Program-made: the position numbers and the translations under genes | Source: SG8-41 sp036555615 | GTDB taxonomy: Bacteria > Pseudomonadota > Gammaproteobacteria > Burkholderiales > SG8-41 | DNA: 64,000 bases | Direction of reading: 5' to 3' | Assembly (NCBI GenBank): GCA_036555615.1 | Contig: DATBKZ010000034.1 | Coordinates: 1 to 64,000, forward strand | Notes under the pieces: model-generated | Told to the model about the DNA's origin: nothing | What the model saw: only the letters and a program-made list of their open reading frames with translations | Databases searched by the model: none | Shown here: in pieces, positions 7,944-16,412 of the stretch | Position numbering within the stretch: position 1 is the stretch's first letter | Layout: each line of letters begins with the position of its first letter

Positions 7944-7964
7944 GCGACACCAGGGAGAAAGTGG

Positions 7965-8873
7965 ATGCCCCTCAGCCTGAAGCGGATCATCAAGTTTGCC
8001 CACCGCATCGATAACGCCTACTGCGTCACTTCGGGCAAGGGCTTCCGGCTGAAGGACTACGACCCCGGCGACACCGGCAAGCTCGGCAGGGAAGACAAGC
8101 CGCGCGCCAAGGAGGCGCTCAAGATGGGCGTCGAGCAGCTCGCGGCGCTCCAGGACATGCTCTATGCCCAGGACCGGTGGTCGGTCCTCATCATCTTCCA
8201 GGCGATGGACGCCGCCGGGAAGGATGGCGCCATCAAGCACGTCATGTCGGGCGTCAACCCGCAGGGCGTCCAGGTTGCATCGTTCAAGGCACCTTCGTCG
8301 GAAGAGCTCGATCACGACTACCTGTGGCGCTGCATGAAGCACCTGCCTGAGCGCGGGCGCATCGGCATCTTCAACCGCTCCTACTACGAGGAAGTGCTGG
8401 TGGTGCGCGTGCACCGCGGGTTACTGGAAAAGCAGAAGCTGCCGGAAGAGCTGGTGGGCAAGCGCATCTGGAGCGAGCGCTACGAGGACATCCGCGATTT
8501 CGAGCGCTACCTCAGCCGCAACGGGACCATCATCCGCAAGTTCTTCCTGAATGTCGGGCGCGGCGAGCAGAAGCGCCGATTCCTCGAGCGGCTCGAGGAT
8601 CCGGACAAGAACTGGAAGTTCTCCACTGCCGACGCGCGCGAGCGGGGCTACTGGAAGGACTACATGGAAGCGTACGAGGAGCTGATCCGCGAGACGGCGA
8701 CCGAGTACGCGCCCTGGTACGTGGTGCCGGCGAACAACAAGTGGTTCACTCGCATCGTGGTCGCCGCCGCGATCATCGAGGCGCTCGCTTCCCTCGACCT
8801 CCAATATCCGAAGGTGGACAAGGAGAAGCGCCGGGAGCTCGCGGCGGCGCGCAAGATGCTGATGTCGGAGTAG
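7965..8873 (+). CDS. Polyphosphate kinase 2 family protein
   Basis: 302 residues. PPK2 enzymes transfer phosphate between polyphosphate and nucleotides. The Walker A-like loop QAMDAAGKDGAIKHVMSGVN, the lid motif FNRSYYEEVLVVRVH and the C-terminal WYVVPANNKWFTRIVVAA are all present. This single-domain length is typical of the polyphosphate:nucleotide phosphotransferase subgroup; whether AMP, ADP or GDP is preferred cannot be decided by eye. ATG 7965 is preceded by a purine-rich AGGGAGAAAG. Confidence 0.93.
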   Translation: MPLSLKRIIKFAHRIDNAYCVTSGKGFRLKDYDPGDTGKLGREDKPRAKEALKMGVEQLAALQDMLYAQDRWSVLIIFQAMDAAGKDGAIKHVMSGVNPQGVQVASFKAPSSEELDHDYLWRCMKHLPERGRIGIFNRSYYEEVLVVRVHRGLLEKQKLPEELVGKRIWSERYEDIRDFERYLSRNGTIIRKFFLNVGRGEQKRRFLERLEDPDKNWKFSTADARERGYWKDYMEAYEELIRETATEYAPWYVVPANNKWFTRIVVAAAIIEALASLDLQYPKVDKEKRRELAAARKMLMSE

Positions 8874-8877
8874 TTCC

Positions 8878-10011
8878 GTGCCATTGAAGACCGTCAGCGG
8901 CAAGCACGCCGGCCCGGGAAAGGGGCGCGGAGCCGGCATCAATCCGGAGGGCCGGTTCGAGAGCGTCGTGCGCGAAGCGTTCGATGACGGCTGGAACACG
9001 CCTCCAGACGAGGAGCTGCCGCCGCTCAAGACGCACGTCACCGGGGAGCGCGTTGCGAGCATCATCGCGCGCAACGACTCGCCCGATGTTCCCTTCACGC
9101 AGTCCATCAACCCCTACCAGGGATGCGAGCATGGATGTGTGTACTGCTACGCCCGCCCCACGCATGCGTACCGCAACCTCTCGCCTGGCATTGATTTCGA
9201 GACGCGGCTCTTTGCCAAAGTGAACGCGGCGGAGAAGCTGCGCGAGGAGCTGTCGCGCCCGGGCTACCGGTGCCAGGTGATCTCCATCGGCGCGAATACC
9301 GATCCCTACCAGCCGATCGAGCGGGACTACCGCATCACGCGCGGCATCCTGGAAGTGTGCGCCGAGTTCAACCAGCCGCTCGGCATCGTCACCAAGAACG
9401 CCATGGTCGAGCGCGATCTCGATATCCTGGCGCCGATGGCGAAGAAGAATCTCGCCAACGTCTTCATCTCGGTGAACAACCTCGACCACGATCTCGCGCG
9501 CCGCCTCGAGCCGCGCTGCTCGGCACCCGCAAGGAGGCTCCAGGCGATGCGGAAGCTGAGCGAAGCCGGCGTGCCGGTCGGGGTGCTGTGCGCGCCGGTG
9601 ATTCCGTTCCTCACCGATCACCAGATCGAGCCGGTGCTGGAGGCGGCGTGGCAGCACGGGGCACGCCAGGCGGGCTACGTGCTCATGCGGCTGCCCTGGG
9701 AAGTGAAGGATCTCTTCAAGGACTGGCTCGAGCGGCATTATCCCCTGAAGGCGAAGCACGTGATGAGCCGTGTGCAGGCGATGCGCGGCGGACGGGACAA
9801 CGACCCCGACTTCGGCAGCCGCATGCGCGGCACGGGCGAGCTGGCGGCGCTGCTCGCGCAGCGCTTCAAGAAGGCGTGCGAGCGGTTGGGGTTCAATGCG
9901 CGCGCACGTAACCGCGATCTCGATACGACTCGATTCCGGCGGCCGCAGCGCTCCGGACAACTGTCGCTGTTCGATGACGAGCAGCGAGTAGCGAGGAACG
10001 AGGAACGATGA
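8878..10011 (+). CDS. PA0069 family radical SAM protein
   Basis: 377 residues from GTG 8878, four bases after the PPK2 stop. The radical SAM cluster is CEHGCVYCYA, a CxxxCxxC motif, in the context INPYQGCEHGCVYCYARPTH, characteristic of the PA0069/SplB-like family. Later motifs VISIGANTDPYQPIERDYRI and VGVLCAPVIPFLTDHQIEP fit that family. The reaction is unknown. The last residues (DEQRVARNEER) are encoded by a GAACGAG-type tandem repeat of the kind found in intergenic gaps elsewhere in the window, so the C-terminus may be recently extended. It overlaps the next start by four bases (ATGA). Confidence 0.92.
   Translation: MPLKTVSGKHAGPGKGRGAGINPEGRFESVVREAFDDGWNTPPDEELPPLKTHVTGERVASIIARNDSPDVPFTQSINPYQGCEHGCVYCYARPTHAYRNLSPGIDFETRLFAKVNAAEKLREELSRPGYRCQVISIGANTDPYQPIERDYRITRGILEVCAEFNQPLGIVTKNAMVERDLDILAPMAKKNLANVFISVNNLDHDLARRLEPRCSAPARRLQAMRKLSEAGVPVGVLCAPVIPFLTDHQIEPVLEAAWQHGARQAGYVLMRLPWEVKDLFKDWLERHYPLKAKHVMSRVQAMRGGRDNDPDFGSRMRGTGELAALLAQRFKKACERLGFNARARNRDLDTTRFRRPQRSGQLSLFDDEQRVARNEER
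9985..10010 (+). repeat. Degenerate GAACGAG tandem repeat at a gene junction
   Basis: AGTAGCGAGGAACGAGGAAC repeats a 7-base word about three times. It encodes the last residues of the radical SAM protein and supplies the ribosome-binding region (GAGGAACG) of the next gene. Confidence 0.5.
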
Positions 10012-10955
10012 AGAACGAGGTCCGGCTCTACGTCGGCGAATCGCTCGGGAAATACGGCTTTCCCCACGGGCACCCGTTCGGCCCCGACCGCCAGGAGGCG
10101 TTCTGGAAGGAGGCGGTGAAGCAGGGGCTCGACAAGCGCGCGGCGATCACCGATCCGCGGATGGCGGCGCGGGAGGAGCTGCACCGCTTCCACACCCCCG
10201 AGTACGTGTCATGGGTGGAGGAGCGGTCCGAGGAGGGCGACGGCGTGATCGACTACGGGGACACCCCGGCGTATCCGGGCGTATTCGAGGCGGCGGCGAC
10301 GGTGGCAGGCTCGGCGCTGCATGGGCTCGACACCATCATGAGCGGGGGCGCGGTGCGCACCTTCCAGCCGATCGGCGGGCTGCACCATGCGCGCCGCGGG
10401 AGCGCTGCCGGATTCTGCGTGTTCAATGATGCCGGCATCGTCATTGACACGCTGCGAAGCCAATTCGGGGTCAAGCGCATCGCCTACGTGGACATCGACG
10501 TCCATCACGGCGACGGGCTCTACTACCCGTATGAGGAGGATCCGGACCTCATTTACGCCGACGTCCACCAGGACGGGCGCACGCTCTACCCGGGGACGGG
10601 CCACGCGCACGAGACCGGCAAGGGCGCGGCGAAGGGCACCAAGCTCAACGTGCCGCTGCTGCCCGGCATGGGCGACCGGGAATTCCTCAAGGTGTGGGAG
10701 GCGGTCGAGGCGCACGTGCGCGGGGGGAAGCCCGAGTTCATCCTGTTCCAGTGCGGCGCCGACAGCCTGGCCGGCGATCCGCTGGCGATGCTGCAATACA
10801 CGCCGGCGGCGCACGCGCACGCGGCGCGGCGCCTGTGCGCGCTCGCAAACGAGCTGGCGGGGGGACGCATCATGGGCTTCGGCGGCGGGGGCTACCACCG
10901 CGGCAATCTCGCCGCGGCGTGGTGCGCGGTGCTCAACGAGTTCCTTAAGGCCTGA
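10008..10955 (+). CDS. Histone deacetylase/acetoin utilization (AcuC) family deacetylase
   Basis: 315 residues, arginase/deacetylase fold. The zinc-site residues are visible: the active-site His pair in IGGLHHARRGSAAGFCVFND, the metal Asp/His in YVDIDVHHGDG, and the second metal Asp in FQCGADSLAGDPL. The closing GFGGGGYH fits class I/II HDAC-like enzymes. Bacterial members deacetylate acetyl-lysine proteins, such as acetyl-CoA synthetase, or acetylpolyamines; the substrate here is unknown. ATG 10008 overlaps the stop of the radical SAM gene. Confidence 0.92.
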   Translation: MKNEVRLYVGESLGKYGFPHGHPFGPDRQEAFWKEAVKQGLDKRAAITDPRMAAREELHRFHTPEYVSWVEERSEEGDGVIDYGDTPAYPGVFEAAATVAGSALHGLDTIMSGGAVRTFQPIGGLHHARRGSAAGFCVFNDAGIVIDTLRSQFGVKRIAYVDIDVHHGDGLYYPYEEDPDLIYADVHQDGRTLYPGTGHAHETGKGAAKGTKLNVPLLPGMGDREFLKVWEAVEAHVRGGKPEFILFQCGADSLAGDPLAMLQYTPAAHAHAARRLCALANELAGGRIMGFGGGGYHRGNLAAAWCAVLNEFLKA

Positions 10956-11030
10956 GACCGCGGCCGGGATAGGCGCGCGACCAACGCGAGAGGACCGGAT
11001 CACGCTGCGGGGAGGTGACAGGTCTCGCCG

Positions 11031-12449
11031 TCAGTCGAGGAGCCGCTGAACCCGCCGCGCCGCGGCGATGTGGCCGTCGCGCACGAAGCGCTCGTGGTTC
11101 TTCTCCACCTCCGAGGGCTCGTAGCGGTAGCTCACCATCATGCCGAGGGACTGCTCCATTCCGTGGCTGGACGTGTCAGCGAGCCAGTAAAGCCGGTTGA
11201 CCTGCGCGCCGTTGCTCAAGTGGAAGTGCGCAACCGGATCGAGGGGGTGCCCGTTCGACTTTTCCTGCAGCAGGTAACGTGCGGCGAGCCTCTCCATGGG
11301 CTCCCGCAGCGCCTCGCCAAGCCGCGCGTCGGACGGCCATTCCGGACGCGCCAGCGCGTCGCGCAGCGCGCCCGCCGGCTCCGGGTGCCCGATCGCATCG
11401 GCGAATTTCGCGGCTTGCCCTTCCGGCAACAGGGCGCGCTTCTCGGCGAGCGCACCCTCGAGCCACTTGCGGAAGCCGGGCAGCGGCGAGAGTGTCGCGA
11501 AAACGTTGAGCCGCGGCAGGTCGTGCCGCAGATCCTCGATCACGCGCTTCAGCAGCAGATTGCCCAGGCTCACGCCCCGCAGTCCCGTCTGCGTGTTCGA
11601 GATCGAGTAGAAGACGGCGGTATCGGCGGTGTGCGGATCCTGCACGGGCGCACCTTGGTCGAGCAGGAGCTGCACGCTGGCGGGGAGCCCCCGGGCGAGC
11701 GCAATCTCGACGAAGATCAGCGGCTCGTTGGGCATCCGCGGGTGAAAGAAGGCATAGCAGCGGCGGTCGGTGTCGAGCCGGTTCCTCAGGTCGTTCCACG
11801 ACTGGATCGGATGGACCGCCTCGTAGGCAATCAGCTTCTCCAGCACGAGCGCCGGCGAGTTCCAGGTAATGCGCCTCAACTCGAGAAAGCCCGGGTCGAA
11901 CCAGCTCTCGAGCAGGCCGTCGAGCTCGACCTTCAGCACTTCGAGCGCCGGCGCCTTCGGGAGCGCCGCGAGGAGATCGGCGCGCAGGTCCACCAGGAAC
12001 TTCACGCCCTCGGGCAGCAGGTTGAACTGGGCAAAAAATTTCGCGCGGGGAGCGTTCAGCGCGACCCGCAGCCTTGCCTCGGCGCGCGAGAGCTCGGCAT
12101 CATCTGCCGCGGCCTGCATTGCCGCGATCGCTGTTTCGAGCGCCTCGCGCTGGGGCGCGAACTCGTGCGTGATGAGATCGAGGATCTCCACGCGCTGCGC
12201 GGGGCCCGCGCCGCGGTAGATCATCGCGATGCGCTCGGCGCGCTTGCGCGCTTCGGCTTCGCCGCCGCGCAAGGTCCGGCTCTGCTCGAGCAGCGGCTGG
12301 ATCTCGTCGAGGATGCGCGCGCCCAGGCGCCCCGTTTCGTCTGCGCCGGCCCCCGGCAGCACCACGGCGGCAAGCCGCTTCCACCAGTGGCGCAGCCGCT
12401 CGAATGCCGAGAGCGGGCTGCGGGTGCTTGTGGCCTGGCTCGATCTCAT
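11031..12449 (-). CDS. Malonyl-CoA decarboxylase
   Basis: 472 residues. Malonyl-CoA decarboxylase releases CO2 from malonyl-CoA to give acetyl-CoA. Family blocks are clear: an N-terminal helical domain, FHPRMPNEPLIFVEIALARG, SISNTQTGLRGVSLGNLLLK, FATLSPLPGFRKWLEG and the C-terminal FHLSNGAQVNRLYWLADTSS, with GMMVSYRYEPSEVEKNHE. The catalytic Ser and His of the C-terminal acetyltransferase-like domain lie in these blocks. It is convergent with the deacetylase gene and divergent from the LLM oxidoreductase, with an FNR-like box between the two starts. Confidence 0.93.
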   Translation of the reverse strand: MRSSQATSTRSPLSAFERLRHWWKRLAAVVLPGAGADETGRLGARILDEIQPLLEQSRTLRGGEAEARKRAERIAMIYRGAGPAQRVEILDLITHEFAPQREALETAIAAMQAAADDAELSRAEARLRVALNAPRAKFFAQFNLLPEGVKFLVDLRADLLAALPKAPALEVLKVELDGLLESWFDPGFLELRRITWNSPALVLEKLIAYEAVHPIQSWNDLRNRLDTDRRCYAFFHPRMPNEPLIFVEIALARGLPASVQLLLDQGAPVQDPHTADTAVFYSISNTQTGLRGVSLGNLLLKRVIEDLRHDLPRLNVFATLSPLPGFRKWLEGALAEKRALLPEGQAAKFADAIGHPEPAGALRDALARPEWPSDARLGEALREPMERLAARYLLQEKSNGHPLDPVAHFHLSNGAQVNRLYWLADTSSHGMEQSLGMMVSYRYEPSEVEKNHERFVRDGHIAAARRVQRLLD

Positions 12450-12522
12450 GATGTCCCGATTCAGCGCCCGGGCTCGATGCTAGCCCGCTCGCGTTACACT
12501 ACTTCGAAATCCCGTGCGAACC

Positions 12523-12536
12523 TTGAGATAGATCAA
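12523..12536 (+). promoter_or_regulatory. FNR/Anr-like box between divergent genes
   Basis: TTGAG-ATAG-ATCAA matches nine of ten positions of TTGAT-N4-ATCAA. It lies 16 bases before the LLM oxidoreductase start, where it could block transcription. Counting the other way, a start point near 12488 for malonyl-CoA decarboxylase would put the box centre near -41.5, with a weak TGTAAC -10-like hexamer at 12498-12493. Function is an inference. Confidence 0.4.
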
Positions 12537-12551
12537 TAACTTGGACATCCC

Positions 12552-13598
12552 ATGCACCTCAGCGTTCTCGACCAGTCGCCCATCATCAGCGGTCACACGC
12601 CGGCGCAGGCCGTCCACGAGACGATTCGTCTGGTGAAGGCGGCGGAGCAACTCGGCTATTACCGCTATTGGCTCGCCGAACACCACTCAATTAGCGCGCT
12701 CGCCGACCCCTGTCCAGAGATACTGGTCGCACGCGTCGTAGCCGAAACCTCCCGGATCCGGGTGGGGACCGGCGGCGTGCTGCTGCCCTACTACAGCCCG
12801 CTCAAGGTGGCGGAGCAGTTCCGGATGCTGGAGGCCCTCTCTCCCGGGCGCATCGACCTCGGGATCGGGCGCGCCCCCGGCGGCGATCAGGTCACCGCCC
12901 TCGCCATGGGCGAGGGCCGCTATCCGGGCGCGGAGCACTTCCCGGAGCAGGTGCAGTATCTCGTCGCCTATCTCGACGATGCGCTGCCGCCCGACCATCC
13001 GTTCGCCCCGGTGAAAGTCATGCCGGCCGGGCGGACGGCTCCCGAGGTGTGGCTGCTGGGCTCATCCGACTATAGCGGCGCGCTCGCGGCCCGGCTGGGG
13101 CTGCGTTTCGCCTTTGCACATTTCATCAGTGCGGAGGGGGGCGATGCGGTCATGCGCGCTTACAAGCGCCGCTATGAGCCGTCGCCGCGCGAACCGGCGC
13201 CGCACACGCTGCTCTGCGTATTCGTGATTTGCGCGGAGACGTCAGCGGAGGCCGAGCAGCTCGCGGCGAGCATTGATCTGCGCCGGCTCAATATGGATCG
13301 TGGGGTGAACGCCCCGGTGCCGAACGAAGATGAGGCCAGGAATCATCCCTATAGCGAGGCCGACCGGCGCCGTATCGCGCATCACCGCCGCCGGGTCGTG
13401 CTGGGCGAGCCCGCAGCGGTACGCGACCGGCTGCTCGAATTGCAGGCGCAGTTCCAGGCTGACGAGCTGATGGTGATCACGATTACGGGCAGTTATGACA
13501 CCCGCTTGAAGTCCTATGAGCTGCTGGCGGAAGCGTTCGGCCTCGCCACCCGTCCCGCGGGTGCGACACCGCCTGGGGCCTGGCGTCAACCGGAATAG
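12552..13598 (+). CDS. LLM class flavin-dependent oxidoreductase (MsnO8-like)
   Basis: 348 residues with the luciferase-like TIM barrel. Recognisable blocks are LSVLDQSPIISGHTPAQA, YYRYWLAEHHSISALADPCP, RIRVGTGGVLLPYYSPLKVA and LSPGRIDLGIGRAPGGD, typical of MsnO8/YhbW-type flavin monooxygenases that use FMNH2 from a separate reductase. The substrate is unknown. A run of prolines and Gly ends the protein (ATRPAGATPPGAWRQPE). Confidence 0.92.
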   Translation: MHLSVLDQSPIISGHTPAQAVHETIRLVKAAEQLGYYRYWLAEHHSISALADPCPEILVARVVAETSRIRVGTGGVLLPYYSPLKVAEQFRMLEALSPGRIDLGIGRAPGGDQVTALAMGEGRYPGAEHFPEQVQYLVAYLDDALPPDHPFAPVKVMPAGRTAPEVWLLGSSDYSGALAARLGLRFAFAHFISAEGGDAVMRAYKRRYEPSPREPAPHTLLCVFVICAETSAEAEQLAASIDLRRLNMDRGVNAPVPNEDEARNHPYSEADRRRIAHHRRRVVLGEPAAVRDRLLELQAQFQADELMVITITGSYDTRLKSYELLAEAFGLATRPAGATPPGAWRQPE

Positions 13599-13694
13599 CG
13601 TCGTGGCCGTTTAGGGAAGGTCGAGGATCTCGACACCGGGTCTCGCGCGGGGCAGCGAGGATTGAGCTCAACTCGTTGATTGGAGGGAGAAAAG

Positions 13695-14033
13695 ATGAAA
13701 TTTCTGACGGCGGCACTATGCGCGCTTATGCTGGCGGCATCACCACTCGCGCTGGCGCAGGACAAGGCCAAGAAGGAGCCTACGGCGGCGCAGAAGAAGC
13801 AGCAGCAGCGGATGGCGGACTGCAACAAGCAGGCCGGCGCCAAGAAGCTCGAAGGCGACGCGCGCAAGAAATTCATGAGCGCGTGTCTCAGCGGCGACGC
13901 GCCGGGCAAGGGACCGACCGCGGCCCAGAAGAAGCAGCAGCAGCGGATGGCGGACTGCAACAAGCAGGCCGGCGCCAAGAAGCTCGAGGGTGACGCGCGC
14001 AAGAAGTTCATGGGCACCTGCCTCAAGGGCTGA
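13695..14033 (+). CDS. PsiF repeat protein with two tandem PsiF units
   Basis: 112 residues, exported (signal peptide to about residue 20, ALAQ-DKAKK). The mature part consists of two nearly identical units of about 44 residues: PTAAQKKQQQRMADCNKQAG plus AKKLEGDARKKFMSACLSG, then the same again ending MGTCLKG. Each unit has two cysteines, as in PsiF-repeat proteins of phosphate-starvation-inducible type; the function is unknown. ATG 13695 has GGAGGGAGAAAAG ahead of it. The nucleotide sequences of the units are almost the same, so the duplication is recent or is kept uniform by recombination. Confidence 0.88.
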   Translation: MKFLTAALCALMLAASPLALAQDKAKKEPTAAQKKQQQRMADCNKQAGAKKLEGDARKKFMSACLSGDAPGKGPTAAQKKQQQRMADCNKQAGAKKLEGDARKKFMGTCLKG

Positions 14034-14089
14034 TCGCGCGACGCCTCGTTGCAGAGGCGGGAAACCGCGGGGCATACTGGGAAGCCGGT

Positions 14090-14860
14090 ATGCCTCTTTT
14101 TCTTATGCGATCGCTGCGCAACGTCCTGCTCGCGCTGATCGGCGCCGCGACCTCCGCCGCACCGGCGGCCGCGGCGCAGGGACAGGACGGATTCGAGCCC
14201 CAGCGCAAGCGCATGGTGGAGGAGATTGCCGCGCTCACGCGCGAGACGCGCCTGGAAACCGGGCGCGCGAGCCTCTCCGAGCGCGTGATGGCGGCAATGG
14301 CGAAAGTGCCGCGCCACGAGTTCGTCCCCCCGCGCGACCGGCACCATGCCTACGCCAATCGCCCGCTGCCGATCGGCATGGGCCAGACGATCTCGCAGCC
14401 CTTCATCGTCGCGCTGATGACCGACCTCATGGAGGTCAAGCCCGGCGACCGCGTGCTGGAGATCGGCACCGGCTCGGGCTACCAGGCGGCGCTGCTCGCC
14501 GAGCTCGCCGGCATGGTCTATACGATTGAGATTGTCGAGCCGCTCGCGCGTGAAGCCGCCGAGCGGCTGAAGCGGCTGGGCTATCGCAACGTCGTGACGA
14601 AAACCGGGGATGGCTACAAGGGCTGGGCCGAGCACGCGCCGTTCGATGCGATCATGGTGACAGCCGCGCCGCGCGAAGTGCCGCAGCCGCTGACCGACCA
14701 GCTGAAGCCCGGCGGCCGGCTGGTCGTCCCCGTCGGCGGCCAGGCCGCGGGGCAATCGCTGCTCCTCATCGAGAAGCGGGCGGACGGGCGAATCACGCGC
14801 CGCAATATCCTGGCGGTGCGCTTCGTGCCCCTGACCGACAAGTCCGGCAGGCAGCAGTAG
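14090..14860 (+). CDS. pcm: Protein-L-isoaspartate O-methyltransferase, apparently exported
   Basis: 256 residues. PCM methylates isoaspartyl residues in damaged proteins using SAM. Motif I VLEIGTGSGYQAALLAEL, the substrate motif RPLPIGMGQTISQPFIVALM and APFDAIMVTAAPREVPQ are standard. Unusually it starts with a signal-peptide-like stretch (MRSLRNVLLALIGAATSAAP, AAAAQG), so the enzyme may act in the periplasm, where SAM supply would be a problem. A start further in, removing the signal, is possible but lacks an obvious ribosome-binding site. Confidence 0.9.
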   Translation: MPLFLMRSLRNVLLALIGAATSAAPAAAAQGQDGFEPQRKRMVEEIAALTRETRLETGRASLSERVMAAMAKVPRHEFVPPRDRHHAYANRPLPIGMGQTISQPFIVALMTDLMEVKPGDRVLEIGTGSGYQAALLAELAGMVYTIEIVEPLAREAAERLKRLGYRNVVTKTGDGYKGWAEHAPFDAIMVTAAPREVPQPLTDQLKPGGRLVVPVGGQAAGQSLLLIEKRADGRITRRNILAVRFVPLTDKSGRQQ

Positions 14861-14869
14861 CAGCGGGGG

Positions 14870-15517
14870 CTACGGGACCTTCTTGATAAGATCGGCGGCG
14901 GTGCGCTCGAGCACCGTGCGCTGCATCACCGGCTCCTCGGTCAGCGTCTCATGGGAGACGCGCATCTCCTGCATGCCTTCCCACGCGACCGTCCCGTCGG
15001 TGCTATCCCAGATCTGGAAGAACAGGCGGACATGGGCGTACTGCGTCTCCAGAATGCGGATGCCGAAAACCCCGAAGCGCTCTTTCGATCCCTGTCCGAA
15101 GCCCTGCAGCTTGAGTTGCGCGAGATATCGGGTCCCGGTCGCCGTGCCCACTCGCCGCAGGACCTCGCGGGAGAGCAGGCCCGTGTCGCGGTAGTCGTCA
15201 TACATCCGCTTGTAGTCGTCGGCGATCCCGGCCTTGTTGATGGCTCCCAGCGTTTCGGCGAGCGTCACGACCCGCAGCTTTGGCCGCTCACGCTTGACGA
15301 CGTCCGCGAAAATGAACGCGACCGCCTGCTTTTCCTGCTCCTGGCCGGTGACGGTCGAGGGCGTGAGGAATGCGATGCCGGATGCCTCGAGCTCACCCGG
15401 CCGCAGCGCGATCTGGTGCTCCTGCTGGGTGGGGTAGGTCTGGGTGCATCCGGCCAGTGTGACGACGAATGCCGCCAGCGCCAGCGCAGGCCGCGAGCGC
15501 GCATGCGCGTTCGGCAT
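14870..15517 (-). CDS. Hypothetical lipoprotein
   Basis: About 215 residues when started at ATG 15517; in-frame ATGs at 15541 and 15556 are alternatives. The lipobox is clear (ALAAFVVTLAGCTQTYPTQQ). The mature part has EKQAVAFIFADVVKRERPKL, VVTLAETLGAINKAGIADDY and FFQIWDSTDGTVAWEGMQEM, reminiscent of TolB-N/CsgG-like lipoproteins that compute an envelope-stress or assembly function, but I do not recognise the family with certainty. It is convergent with pcm and sits ten bases from its stop. Confidence 0.65.
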   Translation of the reverse strand: MPNAHARSRPALALAAFVVTLAGCTQTYPTQQEHQIALRPGELEASGIAFLTPSTVTGQEQEKQAVAFIFADVVKRERPKLRVVTLAETLGAINKAGIADDYKRMYDDYRDTGLLSREVLRRVGTATGTRYLAQLKLQGFGQGSKERFGVFGIRILETQYAHVRLFFQIWDSTDGTVAWEGMQEMRVSHETLTEEPVMQRTVLERTAADLIKKVP

Positions 15518-15641
15518 GTCTCGCCGTACGCGTGTCGTCATTACCGCCATCGTCATCTCTGGAATTTGAGTTCCGGTTTCCGGGGTCGGACCAGCGGAAA
15601 CGGATTCTACACTGCGGGCACCGCGGGTGCGGCGACGCCTG

Positions 15642-16412
15642 CTAGAACTGGTAGCGAACCCCGAAGCGCAAGCCGAGACCCTGGAGCCGCAGCGGACTCG
15701 GGCTCGCGAGATCGCCGGAGAGCACGTCGTAACTCACCGCCCAGCTCGGCGTCAGCCAGTGCAGGCCGGTGAAAGAAAGCTGGCGGGGGTAGGGGACCGT
15801 GGGGTCCAGCGCGGAGGCGACCGTCTCCATGTCCCGGCCCAATGCGAGGCCGAAGGAGCTCGCCGCGCTGTGGCGGTAGCCAAGCCGCAACTGATAGCCG
15901 GGTGCATAGACGGTTCCCGGCCCCGTGGGTGGCGCCAGCCCGTAACCGTTCGCAGGCGCGGTATCGACCGGCGTGCCCACATCCACATCGTATACGCGGT
16001 ACTTGATGCCGACGCTGAGCGACTTGGAGTCGGTCAACGCGGTGCGGACTTCGCCTCCCAGAGCGTACTGGCGCGGCGCCAGCACCGATTCCGGCACGTA
16101 GCCCGCCTCAAGCGACGATCCCCATCCGCGCGGAAACGCATAGGCCACACCGCCGTACGATTCCGCCGGAGCGAGTCCGCTGCGAGTCAGTTCGCGCGTG
16201 CCGCCAAACAGGGAGAATCCGGACGGCTGGCGCAATGACCGGAGCGAGGTCAGGTCGTCGCGAGTCGATGATTCTGGACCCGGAGCGGCCTGCTGTCTAA
16301 GTCCGACACCGGAGGTTTGGGGAGTGAGGCGGGCCTGCGCCGCGCAGGGAAGCGGCATTGCCGCCGCGGTCAATGCGATGGCCGTAAGCGTGAGACCGAA
16401 TCGACGCAACAT
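15642..16412 (-). CDS. Hypothetical outer-membrane beta-barrel candidate
   Basis: 256 residues with a signal peptide (LTLTAIALTAAAMPLPCAAQ). The mature protein alternates polar and hydrophobic residues, with repeated aromatic-ended strands (WGSSLEAGYVPESVLAPRQY, SVGIKYRVYDVD, GYQLRLGYRHSAASSFGLAL) and ends in LRFGVRYQF, a C-terminal Phe as in BAM-assembled outer-membrane proteins. It lies about 125 bases downstream of the lipoprotein start in the opposite order (both minus), so both may be envelope proteins. No specific family recognised. Confidence 0.65.
   Translation of the reverse strand: MLRRFGLTLTAIALTAAAMPLPCAAQARLTPQTSGVGLRQQAAPGPESSTRDDLTSLRSLRQPSGFSLFGGTRELTRSGLAPAESYGGVAYAFPRGWGSSLEAGYVPESVLAPRQYALGGEVRTALTDSKSLSVGIKYRVYDVDVGTPVDTAPANGYGLAPPTGPGTVYAPGYQLRLGYRHSAASSFGLALGRDMETVASALDPTVPYPRQLSFTGLHWLTPSWAVSYDVLSGDLASPSPLRLQGLGLRFGVRYQF

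Noticed and set aside
6582..8414. N-terminal extension of PhoD up to 8414
   Set aside because: Antisense to DUF2520 and PPK2; the Tat signal at 6581 marks the true start.
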